From NCBI GenBank assembly GCA_006538405.1, contig BJKQ01000008.1, positions 1 to 64,000 on the forward strand: a stretch of DNA of 64,000 nucleotides, in the 5' to 3' direction. Shown here in pieces: positions 26,989 to 37,239 of the stretch. The notes beneath the pieces are model-generated. The model was given only the letters and a program-made list of their open reading frames with translations, did not search any database and was not told the origin of the DNA. This DNA is from Hansfordia pulvinata. Its lineage: Eukaryota; Ascomycota; Sordariomycetes; Xylariales. The translations under genes and the position numbers were made by a program. Numbering within the stretch: position 1 is the stretch's first letter; the number at the start of each line of letters is the position of its first letter.

Positions 26989-27390
26989 TCTTTGGGGCAC
27001 GACGGCTGTTTCCCGTCGCCGATCTCGTCTGAAAACTCTGCTGTGCAGTAGTGCAATATGGCTGATGCCCTCTCTCGAATAAGATGCAGGTCTTTTGCGT
27101 CTTAGCAGTCCAAGTGAGAACGGTATATTGAACTTGTGTCGGTGTAGAATATGGCAAGACGAGGGTCGTTCCTCATGGGTTCGCTGGACGAGGTTGACAC
27201 AGTGTGATAACAACTAGCGTTACAAGCACGTTGGAGATGGCCCTTGCACGAAATTAAAGGATCTAGGACCTGACCAGGTATTTCCATGAAGTTACATTTC
27301 TTTTAATTTGCTCCATGTTAGCTCACTTACGGCCGGAGTCAGGCACCGCTTGAAAGCTGCTTTCGTAAAGCAGATGCCGCGTAAAGCAAG

Positions 27391-27479
27391 GGCGGGACGA
27401 CAGCTTAGGCCATAATGAATAAGCGTAACGATTAAGCTAGCCATGGCGGGACGACGTCCTGGGCCATAACGATTAAGCT
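27391..27479. repeat. Imperfect direct repeat sharing GGCGGGACGAC
   Basis: Two copies begin GGCGGGACGAC (27,391 and 27,445), continue with a GGCCATAA element, and end CGATTAAGCT. The first copy carries 13 extra bases before the shared end. No function is evident. Confidence 0.55.
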
Positions 27480-27726
27480 TAACGACTACGCTAAATTAAT
27501 CTATGAACTTTGGTCTTGCCACACCCTCGAAAATGGCGGAGCTATGGCCGTTAAGACTTCTAGCAAGTTGCCGCAAGCTAGGCTTAAGGGTTTAAAAATG
27601 AGCTAGTTGTCCGTCGGAGCTTCCGATAAGACCATGCAGGGATATTAACGTGTAAAAGTTCCATTATGAATTTTCAATCAACTCCGATGCCCTGTATCGT
27701 TTGTTATTAATACGCAAGCCCGTGGT

Positions 27727-27952
27727 CTATCTCAACGTGGCCTGATCGATCTTATCGCCGTGCTCATAAAGCTTTAAGAAGCCGAAGTCGCGGAGAAGAA
27801 CTTTCCGCCCGCGGACGAGGCAGTTTGCCGGCTTAATGTCCCGAATGGATAATCTTGTGTCTGTGGAGTGCCACCAGCCCTCCTCTCAGGCCAAGAGAGC
27901 TCCGGAACAGCGTGGCTGTGTCGCCGTCTCTTTTCTGCTCACGTTCGAGGTA
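27727..27952 (-). pseudogene. Protein kinase relic (catalytic loop and DFG segment)
   Basis: Read leftward, one frame gives LFRSSLGLRGGLVALHRHKIIH, the helix-E and pre-catalytic-loop pattern of a protein kinase. Immediately after it a second frame gives DIKPANCLV, the end of the catalytic loop, then VLLRDFGFLKLYEHGD, which contains the metal-binding DFG. The two frames join only if one base is removed near 27,843, and the arginine of HRD is lost at the break. A stop follows at 27,727. No N-lobe (glycine loop or VAVK lysine) is recognisable to the right and no activation-loop APE to the left. It is a broken fragment of a kinase, probably a fungal serine/threonine kinase of an expanded family. 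Confidence 0.75.
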
Positions 27953-28109
27953 TTAAGAGTTTTTTTTATAAAGTTCAGAAGTTTTTAAAAAACTGAAAAA
28001 AAGTAGTTTCTAGTTTTAAGTACACCTTGAGTTGAAATGTAAATCCTTATTATTGATGTTAATACATTTTTAAATACGCTTAATGTTGAATGCACTTTGG
28101 CTGTAGTTG

Positions 28110-28290
28110 TTGATCATGCTCCCGTACGCGCGTCTGCTGCGCGCCCAATTGCGCAGGCTAGGACTAGGCCTATTCTGGCCTAGTCTGCCAACCCTGGCGG
28201 CGGTAGGCAGTGCCCGCGAGTGCCAGGCTAACCGCCTTCGCGGCCTGGCCTACATGCCAGCCAGTCCTTCCGTACGGCTTCATAGATAGC
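28110..28290. other. GC-rich island with perfect hairpin
   Basis: A roughly 180-base GC-rich patch sits between AT-rich flanks. It contains a perfect nine-base inverted repeat, GACTAGGCC (28,162-28,170) and GGCCTAGTC (28,177-28,185), separated by six bases. It could be a remnant of a transposon end or of unrelated inserted DNA. A 60-codon frame across it looks like chance. Confidence 0.4.
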
Positions 28291-28674
28291 ATATTACAAC
28301 AGAACAAGCAATAACAACACCATCACGTACTACGTACATATCCACCCTCTGCGAACGTCATGCTTCATATGGCTTAGCTAATAATTCCTTCGAAGGTCCG
28401 ACCAACACTTAACCTTATAATCTGTCATTTTATATATTTAACCCTTACAGCATTTAAATAAGGATCAGCGCGTGTAAGGACGTATAAGATGTATATTCGC
28501 TTTACATTTAAGAATATTGAAGAAGCATAATGAGAGCGCCGGCTGGCTGCTGGCCATTAAAATGGGTGAACCTTTTATTCGACTCCTTTCGTGCGTACTT
28601 GATTGAATGTTTCTTCCACGGCTATGAGAGTCGTCCCATTACACTTAGAACTCAACAAGCCTTCATTGACCTCT

Positions 28675-29580
28675 CTAGTTATGAACATGTTCTATCATGG
28701 CCACAATTTCCTCATCAGTAATGTCCCCAACGTTTAAAAGCTCGTTATCAGTGTAGTAGAATCTCGCGCTGCTTGCAGGGTCCATTGCGGCACGATACAT
28801 GTACGGCGTGAAGGTCTCCATATCGTAAAGACCTTGGTCGAGGCGAGCGTCTGCCTGAGCAGTGAGAGCGTCCAAGTCACCAGGCACAGGGGTAAATGTG
28901 CGTCCGGGTAGAGCCCTGCGGGCGAGGGCTAGCAGCTTGTTTTGGGTGAGCACCGCGTTTTGGACACGAACAGGCCGATTCCGGGTCTCGTTGGGATGCA
29001 GGGCGACGCCGAGAACGGCGTCGGCGGCGCTGGACATGGTGGTGACGCTGAACTGGGCGTCCCCGCCGTTGAGAATGAGCGGTGAGTCGGTAGAGCGGTC
29101 CAATAAGAAGTTTTGCTGCAGCCCCCAGTCAAGTAAAGCCATATTGAAGATGAAGGTGTAAGTGAGCGTCGTTGTACGGGCTTTCTCAATAAGAAGGTCT
29201 TGGATAGGGAGCTTGGTGGCGAAGACGGGCAGGCGTCGGATAGAGGCCACTTCGAGGCTGGAGCCGAACTCAGATGGAATAAATCGCTGGACGCCGGCAA
29301 GGACGGCAGCCTCGATCATGTACATCTGGTCGCCAAAGCCCTGAAAGGCGACAGCAGAGACGACGAGATCCTGGCCCTGCAGAGCATCGGTCAGGGACTT
29401 AACAGAAGCAAAGTCGGCCTCGACGACCTCGACACCGGACGGGAACCGAAACTGAGAAGTCGAGGAGCCGCGGGTCAGAGCGCGGATCTTGAAGTTGCCG
29501 TTGGCGAGAAATCTGGACATGATAAGGGACCCGAGATCGCCCGAGGCACCGGCGATGGCAACGTTCTTGAAGGCAGGCAT
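28675..29580 (-). CDS. NmrA-like / isoflavone-reductase-type NAD(P)-binding protein
   Basis: The gene has a single exon and encodes 301 residues, a usual length for this atypical short-chain dehydrogenase family. Residues 11-17 read GASGDLG, the dinucleotide-binding loop, and a downstream ALTRG arginine favours NADP(H). VEVVEADF and LVVSAVAFQG are the expected next strands, and FIPSEFGS is the family's diagnostic segment. A FATKLPI lysine lies where isoflavone and phenylcoumaran reductases carry their catalytic lysine. Likely roles are reduction of an aromatic or phenolic metabolite or redox sensing, in the cytosol. It stands alone, with no partner gene adjacent, so no pathway can be assigned. 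Confidence 0.85.
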   Translation of the reverse strand: MPAFKNVAIAGASGDLGSLIMSRFLANGNFKIRALTRGSSTSQFRFPSGVEVVEADFASVKSLTDALQGQDLVVSAVAFQGFGDQMYMIEAAVLAGVQRFIPSEFGSSLEVASIRRLPVFATKLPIQDLLIEKARTTTLTYTFIFNMALLDWGLQQNFLLDRSTDSPLILNGGDAQFSVTTMSSAADAVLGVALHPNETRNRPVRVQNAVLTQNKLLALARRALPGRTFTPVPGDLDALTAQADARLDQGLYDMETFTPYMYRAAMDPASSARFYYTDNELLNVGDITDEEIVAMIEHVHN

Positions 29581-31013
29581 TGTGAAGGAGAAGCGGATGT
29601 ATGGATGCGAGGGAAATAAGCTGGGTGTGCTGTCTATTGTTGATTAGAAGACTGGTCTCATGAGACCCAAAGAAGAGGTCATTACGCGGACTGGCTGTCG
29701 TTTTTATTTATGCTCGTCACGCATAAAAGAAGCCATCCATCGACATGTCGACATGACGTTCCGCGGTCGCGATATACGACTGGTACGCAGCTTGCAACCA
29801 TTGTGGCTTAGTATGGCCAAGTCACTAATTTATGCAACTCGTATCTCTCAAGATTCTAAGAGTGACTGGACAGGCAGGTGAGCCGACTCGGCCGACTGAG
29901 CAAGTTCCGGATCTGAGGCCCAACTGACCATCGACGCGATAGCGCACGATATCCTCCGCCAGCGCTGACCAATGTTCTCGAAAAGGCAATCCCCTTAGCC
30001 TGCCATCGCTTATCGGCCTCATATTCTACCGTATTGACTAATCAAATACTCTAATCTGCTTTCTCCACACGATGAAACTCTCCGATTTGCTGCGACCCCG
30101 ATTGCCAGGCCGGCAGAATGGGCCACACTCATGTAAGCTGAAAGCCTGTAAAACAATACTTAAAATTGCAACGCTAACGGAAGTTGAAAGACATGAGAGA
30201 AAAAGGTCACGTGATTGAAGCGAAACGAGAATATTGAGCAACTATATTCATAAAAGTTAAGGAAATATGTAAAAGAATCCTTAAGATGATATCAGCAAAT
30301 ACGTACTGAGGCAGCTAATAATTAATCGTATACACGCAAATCGATCAGTGCTATGGAACCGATTGGTGCTATGGAACCGCTTAGTGCTATGAAACTAATT
30401 AGTGCTATGGAACATAAAATACTATAATTCCCCCCGTTCGCTTCAAGTGCAGACAAACTAAGAGTCCCAGCTTCGCGAGGTGATATGGGTTCTCAACGAT
30501 GGGCAGCCGAGAATCAAATCGGAGGCCTGGCGGTCCGTCTTTGATGATCCTGAGGTACAGAAGTTGTTCCCATTGCCTCTGGGTATGAGAACCTGGCGGG
30601 ATAGTCGGCCCATCACCGTGAGCCAAGTGGAGCATCGCTTAATGTCTTGTTGTATGCTTTAGAGTGCGTTTTTCCATAAAAGGAGGCTGCTCAGTGAGCG
30701 AATCAGGTGCATTCTAAAGACCGCAGACATGGACGTGCCTCGAGTGGCCGATCAGCTACAAATGCGCATCTCCGCTATCGTTGCGTGGACCCAAAAGGCT
30801 CTATACATGATAAGATTACAGCCCCAGGAAGTTTGAATCAAGATGAGTGAGATGGCATAAAAGATGCTTCATATACGTAAACGCTTCACTTACAACTGAA
30901 CGTGCTATATTGCTACTGTGAGTCGTGTAAAGGTCAATTGAATCGATCGCCGACTTGCGGCCGGAGTTGTTTGGCTTGAAACCAGGACATAAGAATCTAT
31001 GTAAATAGGAGCT
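29581..31013. other. Intergenic region, no supported gene
   Basis: Some 1.4 kb of mixed, partly AT-rich sequence separates the NmrA-like gene from the next leftward gene. A four-fold 18-base repeat lies at 30,343-30,414. Overlapping frames of 60-76 codons on both strands at 30,405-30,662 have no recognisable domain and I do not call them. Confidence 0.6.
30343..30414. repeat. 18-bp tandem repeat, four copies
   Basis: Four adjacent 18-base units share the core GTGCTATGGAAC, with one GAAAC variant in copy three. They differ mainly in the first five bases. The unit is a multiple of three but no coding frame runs through it. Confidence 0.85.
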
Positions 31014-31845
31014 TTAACCCTGGGGCTTTCCGAAAAGGAATCTTAAAATTTTATTCCCTGAACTCGTTTGAGCAGCGACAACAACGCCGAAACTAAGCAT
31101 AATAAAGCCAGAAATACCTGCCAGCGCTCCAGTCATGATGAAATCAAAGACGCCTCTCCTGCTTTTTAAATTTGATCTCAAAGTCCCCGAGTTGGTCCTC
31201 ATCATTAAGGATTTTTTAGCTGTGCTTAAGGAGCTCCTCTGGGCCACCTCGCTGTTCTTCTTATTCGCTTTTTCCCCGCGGGCGATTCGAGTTACTGTAA
31301 GAGCCCTGCTCCGGGCTTACCGGATGCGGCAAGCAATGCGAATTGATGCAATGCCGGGTTAGCCGTGGTGAGGTGGACGAGGGCCGTGATCTTTTCTTGC
31401 GGACTCCACGAACTGAGTGGGCCCCACCATGCCGCTGCAATGAGACAGGCGAGTCTCCTAAATTGCACCATGACCACGTTCTGCGCCTGGGCGTCTTCCT
31501 TGTTGGCCACGTACGTTCGCGCCGAGTTGAGCATCGCCTCCGTGTCGACCTGACATGCTGATAACGTTCTATCCACGCACTGCGGCTCTTGTCCCCGTCG
31601 ACCTTGAGTATGCCGGAGCGGTCTGCCTGGCGGAATGGACACGCGTTGCCGCTTGCTAATAGCTTGCTGCAAGCGTCGGGGATCTCGGCTTGCACCTGGG
31701 CTTTATCGGTTGCCGAAAATCCAGCTACGGGATCTTGAGAAATCAGTAGATCGACGATGTCCGGAATCGCGGTGTGTGGTGGGTTTTCTTCGGCCACAAC
31801 GCTGACGGTCGCCAGCACTGAAATGAGGAGGGCTTTATAAAGCAT
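31014..31845 (-). CDS. Hypothetical small secretory-pathway protein with C-terminal membrane segment
   Basis: I propose three exons: 31,603-31,845, 31,321-31,549 and 31,014-31,219, giving 225 residues. The start at 31,845 opens a signal peptide (MLYKALLISVLATVSVVA). Intron 1 (53 bases) has a weak GTCGAC donor and a CAG acceptor and is required to keep frame. Intron 2 (101 bases) has a strong GTAAGC donor and a CACAG acceptor and keeps frame. If intron 2 is retained the protein stops after 166 residues. Exon 2 contains CLIAAAWWGPLSSW, a hydrophobic patch. Exon 3 carries one clear transmembrane helix (FIMTGALAGISGFIMLSFGV) near the C terminus. Two cysteines (DACSK, NACPF) lie in exon 1. I recognise no family. 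The exon model is inference and RNA data could change it. Confidence 0.45.
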
Positions 31846-33236
31846 GTTATTAATAATATACCGACCGCAAGCCGTTGTGCTCAAATGATATAAAAACAGT
31901 GTGACGAGTCGTGGAGGGAATAACAATTCACAATGTTAATTACATTTTTAAAGCGCAAGGAGTCCCGCACTTTAAATACGTACAAGTAAGTGAACCCCCA
32001 CTTTCAGTGAGATCAACGTGTTCCGCCCGCAACTTTCAAGTTCCGACCTAACTTTAGTAATGGTTACTAGATTGAGATGGTGTGGTGACTGGTCTGTAAC
32101 TGTTTTAACCTGCACGTTTCCATCTTATCTCCGCTTTATGAAATGGGCAAAATCATGTTAAGACATAACACTTGATTAAGGAAAAATCAGAAGAAGACCC
32201 GCACCGGAAAAGGTCATGTTTCCCTTCTTATATGGATGAGCGCTGGCATGAATGGGTTTCTACTCGCCAACCTAAGGGCATCTTCATTCGGCGAAGTCCG
32301 GATCGATGACTAGCATCCTGCAGTGCAGTCTAAAATTAGGTACCAGTGTGATGCCACTCCTTTTAGGTCTTTCATTCCACAAGCTTAATCTATTTAAAGC
32401 TAATCACAGAGCGTGTATGTAGAATCGCTTTACGATGATATAATCCCGCTTCCTTATAAAACCTGTCACGGGTCTGGCCCTGGCATTCCTGTTGATCATA
32501 AGTGCTGGTAAGATTGAGCACTAAGGAAGTGTCAATCTCGTATCTCTTACCTGTATAGCAGAGCGGTTTAATTGTACTTACCAGTGCATTTGCCCACATA
32601 GACCAGAACCGTTACAAAACCCTTAGTGTTTTATCTTACACGGTTTTAAAGATACTGCTTTATAAACTGTGAGTGACACTTATAAACTGAACTTAATAGT
32701 ATTATAATAAAACGGTATACGGTTATAATTATCTATTTTCAAAGCTTACGGCAGGGAAGTCTGCATACTAATCTGAGAATGAAACGCAACGTGGATATAC
32801 AATAAGCTTCAAATGCAAATCCCTCCTCTTTTGCACACCGCGTCCATCATCTTCCGGGGTGAAGGTTACCCTTACCCACTAAAATCGCCCCATGTCAACG
32901 TCAAGTCAGGGTTCCATCGTCGCCGCCACTTTGTGGCATGTCAGACCAGTCTTATTCAGCTTAGAATGCGCGCGAGTACTGCTGTTCGATAGATTCACTC
33001 GGAGTTTGAGTGATGAGGTATTAAAATCAAACCACAGCTTCTTCTAAGAGGAAATCAGGTTAATATAAGTAGGCTAGCCCTATCGACCACTTTTCCCCGA
33101 CTTTATAACTTTTAAACTCACTATAAAATAAGCGAATCAGCCCAGCCGCAGCCAAACAGTCTTATCGATTATTCCATCTTTGAAAGGGCAAATCGAATAT
33201 TAAAGGTTCTTTAAGAATCAAAGAGAGATCATCAAG
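31846..33236. other. Intergenic region, no supported gene
   Basis: About 1.4 kb between two divergently read small-protein genes. It contains no frame with a recognisable domain and no clear repeat. It presumably includes both upstream regions. Confidence 0.6.
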
Positions 33237-33744
33237 ATGTTGTTTCTGCAGACTATCACGCTGTCATTCATTGCGACCACCATGGGACAAGGATTCCGCG
33301 CAGTGCCTAAGGTGAGGAATGAAACCTGGTCTTCACTCTCGGTTTTCTTCGCTAATAGTTTCCTAGGCCTCTATATCTGACGTTGAAGTTAACGGAAGTG
33401 TTGTAAAGCGGGAGCTTTCCAAAATCATTCGTTACCCTGGAGACTGCCGTGATGTGGAGCTGACGGACGGTGACGGCAATCGCATCACCGGCCTTAAAGA
33501 GATGCATCAAGCGGTTAAGGTCTGCAAGTCGATTGTGGAGCGTGGTGTCGGGCTTCACGGAAAATCAAATGATAAGCGTGCTGGCTTGTTTTCTCGCGAG
33601 AAAGCATGTCCCTCTGGCCCCTCCACGTGCCCTATAACGGATCGGCGGCCGGATGGTCTTCTCTATTATCTTATGGACACGAGAGCGTGCGTTGCAGCAG
33701 GATGCGATTGCAACAAGAGCGGCAACTGTGTTGAGAAGGAATAA
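33237..33744 (+). CDS. Small secreted cysteine-rich protein, candidate effector
   Basis: Two exons, 33,237-33,311 and 33,367-33,744, encode 150 residues. The 55-base intron has a GTGAGG donor, a GCTAATA branch-like site and a TAG acceptor, and joins in phase 0. The N terminus (MLFLQTITLSFIATTMGQG) is a signal peptide. A KR pair at VVKRELS could be a Kex2 site, which would release a mature part of about 109 residues containing all eight cysteines; an even number suggests disulfide bonding. The C-terminal part has a CDCNKSGNC knot. It matches no family I can name. Small size, secretion, paired cysteines and a subtelomeric position are the usual description of fungal effector candidates, but no activity can be claimed. 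Confidence 0.7.
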
Positions 33745-34164
33745 TCAAATAGATTAAAGGAATATGAAGTCGTTTTTCGCGATAATTAAAAGTTGTTGAC
33801 GAAAGCGCGATACACATGTTTCATTGTTCGGCCGTATTGCAGGCTTAAATTTCATGATAGTCCAGGCCGCTTAAAAGTGCTGCCAAGACGTATAACCCAC
33901 ACTTATCTCTCAGGAGTTGCATTGTAATAAGCATTGAAATATAAGGAAGTTGAATAATAACCAAAATCAGTGACGGTACATCCAGATTTGTCCAGCATCT
34001 TGACTCTGCCGGGCCCGCCCGCGCATAATGTCAATCCCCACTTCACGGGGTCTGCCCAAGTTAAAGCTGTGTCGCATATCGCGGCCAGTTTACAACTGGT
34101 GAAAGTCGGTCCTCAAGGAGATGTGTCGAGGGCTTTTAAAAGCCACTGCAACGAAACCCTTTCC
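33745..34164. other. Convergent intergenic region
   Basis: This 420-base gap lies between the 3' ends of two small secreted-protein genes that face each other. I see nothing else in it. Confidence 0.6.
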
Positions 34165-34701
34165 TTACGGGTTAAGGGGGATAACACAGCGGAATGCGTG
34201 GCCGAGATCACCGCCCTGCTTACAGCGTGGGTCGCTGGGAATGTTAAGAAATTGGTTGGCGTAGGCGATCCATAGGCCATCGAATTTCTCTCCCTGGTTC
34301 ACGGTGTCTCTGCACATATGACCGCCGTGAATCCCGATGTCCCACGGGGTCTTAGTTATGTCCTTAGGGAGGGTCTCGAAACCTGTATCTTTGGCGTCGC
34401 CAGTGGACCCTTCAGGGCACGACAGATCCTTGAACCAGCCGCTAGTGTCAACTCCCGAGGTGATGTCAGTCATCTCCTTGGTCGTGACTCGGACTCGCTT
34501 GCCAATCATGTTGGAGCTTTCTGGAATGCCGAAAATGACGGTGAACGAGTCGCAAGCAATGCCGTCACCCCAGGAGTCTTTCCAGGTGCAGTCAGGAGCA
34601 GGGGCCTCTTGGCGGCTTGAAAGAAGGTTCGATGGGGCGCTTAAAGCTGAGGGAACATCCGCTCCAAAAGCGAGAATAGCGACGAGGGCGTAAGAAAGCA
34701 T
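34165..34701 (-). CDS. Small secreted protein with six cysteines, unknown function
   Basis: A single exon encodes 178 residues. The first 22 (MLSYALVAILAFGADVPSALSA) form a signal peptide. The mature part has six cysteines (DCTW, ACDS, SCPE, MCRD, RCKQ, RCVI), an even number compatible with three disulfides, and several Trp and Gly residues (WKDSWGDG, TPWDIGIHGGHMC). The composition is that of a compact extracellular domain. I recognise no catalytic motif or named family. Its 3' end faces the 150-residue secreted protein across 420 bases; the two differ in sequence and are not recent duplicates. A role in host or environment interaction is plausible but unproven. Confidence 0.65.
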   Translation of the reverse strand: MLSYALVAILAFGADVPSALSAPSNLLSSRQEAPAPDCTWKDSWGDGIACDSFTVIFGIPESSNMIGKRVRVTTKEMTDITSGVDTSGWFKDLSCPEGSTGDAKDTGFETLPKDITKTPWDIGIHGGHMCRDTVNQGEKFDGLWIAYANQFLNIPSDPRCKQGGDLGHAFRCVIPLNP

Positions 34702-35425
34702 TCTGGGCGATGAAGCGGTGAGAAGATGTTATGGATAGCGTTCGAGCGTTGGTATAGCGTGTCGGCTTGGCAGAATTAAGAGGAAAAGAGTGAATCAAGA
34801 TTATGAGAAGTCTGTGTGAATGAGGCGTGATCGATGCTCTGTTAAGATTATTGCAAGCAGCGTGCCTGAACGGGCTTTTATAAACGACAAGAACACTACC
34901 GATGACCTGTGTGCGTACAGAAGTTTCTATTAATTATGTCTTAGCTCAGCCAAGGGATACCAGACAGAGGCCTGTACAAAACCAGCCAAGCATTTTTCGG
35001 GGATCCTGTAAAGTCTCGGGAACCCTTTTGAAAGGTGCCCGATAAACCCCGACCCGATCCTAAGTTGAATGTGTATAATAAAAAGCTCATGTCGCCGTCT
35101 TATAGGATTCGCGTTAATAAACTAACCATTCCCCAGCCTTAACCCGAGCTTTGGAACCTTCTTAGAAGGTGCCCGATGAACCCCGATTTGACCCTAGGAT
35201 GAACGTGTATAAGCTTTTTGTTTCATCGCCCAACTGTTCACGTGGAGCACTAGCTGACCCGATCCTTAAGGCTTCGGCTATCGAAGAGGGGCGCCGATAG
35301 ACTGTGTGAGATACAGATACTAGCAATAAGGGTGTACTTGTTCATGGAAATGTAGCTCTTATCTTCTAGCCCGGCCAATCCTTGCCTCGCAGAAACACCA
35401 AATCATTCCATACGCGATGAAGAAA
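34702..35425. other. Intergenic region with direct repeats
   Basis: About 720 bases upstream of the small secreted protein gene and downstream of the M28-like gene. It contains the 78-base repeat pair listed separately and no gene. Confidence 0.65.
35019..35230. repeat. Pair of diverged 78-bp direct repeats
   Basis: Copies at 35,019-35,096 and 35,153-35,230 have equal length and share GGAACC, AAGGTGCCCGAT, AACCCCGA and GTGTATAA in the same order and spacing. They differ by scattered substitutions. They may be remnants of a dispersed element. Confidence 0.7.
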
Positions 35426-37239
35426 TCAGACAACAGTTTCGGGACCTGGCTGATATATCGGCTTCCCGTTTGATTTTGGTTTGGGCCCCATCCATGTCAG
35501 TGAATCTGCGCAAGTGCCGACGAAATATCCCACGGCGTCTGTGTTGAGGAACCAGGCATCCATATTCAAGGCTCCCAAGTTATCAGACTCGAAACCAAAG
35601 TTCGGATCATACTCCTCACCCACTTTGCCGCCAAACTGCCTCGCCTCTTCAGGGGTTTTCCAGCCCTTGGTGTTGGACCAGAGGGCTATAGAGCTTGCCC
35701 CACCATCAAGCCCGGAGTAGGGGATGTTGTTGGTGAGGAATGACAGGCCTGCGTCAGTCTGCGACGGGAGCACGCGCGATGCTGTCAAGTTGTGCTGAGT
35801 CTGGAAAAAGTCCCGGAGCAACTTGGAGGCCGGAATAGAGGCATTCTGCGCTTCACTGCGAGGATGTGTTGCCAAAGGGTCGGACTGGTCCTCCGCGTCC
35901 AACGGGGCGCCAACGTCCATCACCCCGAGCCTGTAGTTCGGTGATGCCAGGAACTGGAGGTTCAGGTAGAACCGCGTTGCTTCCGACTCCTCGGCCGTGA
36001 GGTTCGCGGTGTACTGGTCGCTGCCGAGTCGACCAGAGCCTGCCGTCGCGCCGCGAACCCACCAGGAGAAGCGGATGGCGTTATTGACTTGTCTTTGTTT
36101 GGCAAGCTGGACGGCCACCTCCAGCATGGTGACAGCAGCTGAGCCAGCCACGTTCATTGCAGGCCCGGGCAGCTCGCTATCAACCGCTCCACCAACGTGG
36201 ACGACGTTGTTCTGGTCCCCGCTCTTGGTCGTTGCGACGATTTGGTAGCCATCCACATGGGCGGTCCTGTCGAAGAAGTTGCCCCGCACCTCTTCGCCCT
36301 TTTCGAGCCGAGCATAAAGCGCCCGGAGCCCGTCGGTCTCGTAAAACATGTTCTGGCCATAGTAAGGGTTGCTGATCATTGGACCGAGGCTTTCACCCTG
36401 GTAAATGGGAATGTAGGCCGCAACCGGGGCAAGGGCCCCCGGGAACTCGTACTCGTCGCCTTTTTCTGCGACTATCGGGTATCTCACTCCGAGAGCCGTG
36501 ACCTGGTCGCATATCTTTCCATCGTTATATGGTTCGTCGGTCGTCTGGTTGTCCATGAACGTGGCCAATGTGGTTGTGTTTGCCGCCCTGAGGAGCACGA
36601 TGTTCTGGCTCAAGTCACCTTCTGGCCAATCTTCCCTGCGGCAGCCGTGGTTTTTGACCAGTTTAAAGACCTTCTCTCCAGTCTCGAAGGGTGGCTCCGT
36701 GTAAGTGGGCATTGAGCTGGGCAGTTCGATGTTCAGACTGTCTTTCAACACCGCGACCTCCTTTCCCTCGACTGTTAACCTGAGCCCCTCAGGATAGCCC
36801 CAAAGTTGGACCGGCTTCCGCTCGATTTTGTAGAACCCGTGCGCCTCGGACTCGAGCGTCTTCTCGACCCAGTCTGTGGCTGACTTGTACCCCTTTTGCC
36901 GAATGAAAAACCGGTCGCCGCCGGCCTCCTCTGTCAGCTGTTGCAGTTTCGTCCCTCTTGCACGGAGCGATTCGCGAGAGATGCCTGCACGGATCCTGTC
37001 CTGAAAATGATGTGCGGTTAGTAGCCGCATGTGGTCGCGTGCCTGATGCGCATGGAAAGACCTACCGAGGTGCTCAGGCCTTTCGGGTTTTCTTGGTACG
37101 TCTGGCCATTTGGTTGCGCAGTCGATTGCGTCGCAGTTTCGGACGCTGTGCTGGCCGGAACGCCGGGCGCAATCGAGGCGGAGGCGACAGCGCAAGCGAC
37201 GCCGCTGCTTAAAACCAGGAGAGAAGATACGGGCCACAT
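35426..37239 (-). CDS. M28-family peptidase homologue with lost metal ligands (probable pseudo-peptidase)
   Basis: Two exons, 37,066-37,239 and 35,426-37,000, give 582 residues. The 65-base intron has a GTAGGT donor and TTTTCAG acceptor and joins in phase 0; the first exon supplies a signal peptide (MWPVSSLLVLSSGVACAVAS). The protein has the plan of fungal secreted M28 aminopeptidases with an inserted PA domain (around NIVLLRAANTTTLATF). The peptidase signatures can be aligned but the zinc site cannot be built. The HxD motif reads GAVDS (Val331 in place of His, Asp332 kept), the bridging Asp of the NDDGSG loop is Val342 (AMNVAGSA), the WWxxEE pair is replaced in WWVRGATAGSG, the later Asp is Gln407 (LNLQFLASPN), and the final YH is FG at residue 527 (DPNFGF). 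The reading frame is intact, so the loss looks like adaptation to a non-catalytic role rather than decay. Confidence 0.8.

Larger units (their letters stand above)
25785..28674. other. Gene-poor, repeat-rich intergenic zone
   Basis: Nearly 2.9 kb carries no intact gene. It holds a nested tandem repeat, two smaller duplications, a protein-kinase relic and a GC-rich island, each listed separately. A 120-codon leftward frame at 26,851-27,213 contains the 39-base duplication and matches no family I know, so I do not call it. Confidence 0.7.

Noticed and set aside
26851..27213. Leftward 120-codon frame containing a 13-residue repeat
   Set aside because: The repeat is explained by the 39-base DNA duplication; no domain, signal peptide or neighbour supports a gene.
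30405..30662. Overlapping short frames on both strands
   Set aside because: Under 80 codons, with no motif and next to a tandem repeat.
35426..37237. A continuous 603-codon frame for the M28-like gene starting at 37,237
   Set aside because: Its first 79 codons run through the intron and give arginine-rich nonsense; the frame starting at 37,239 with a spliced intron gives a signal peptide.
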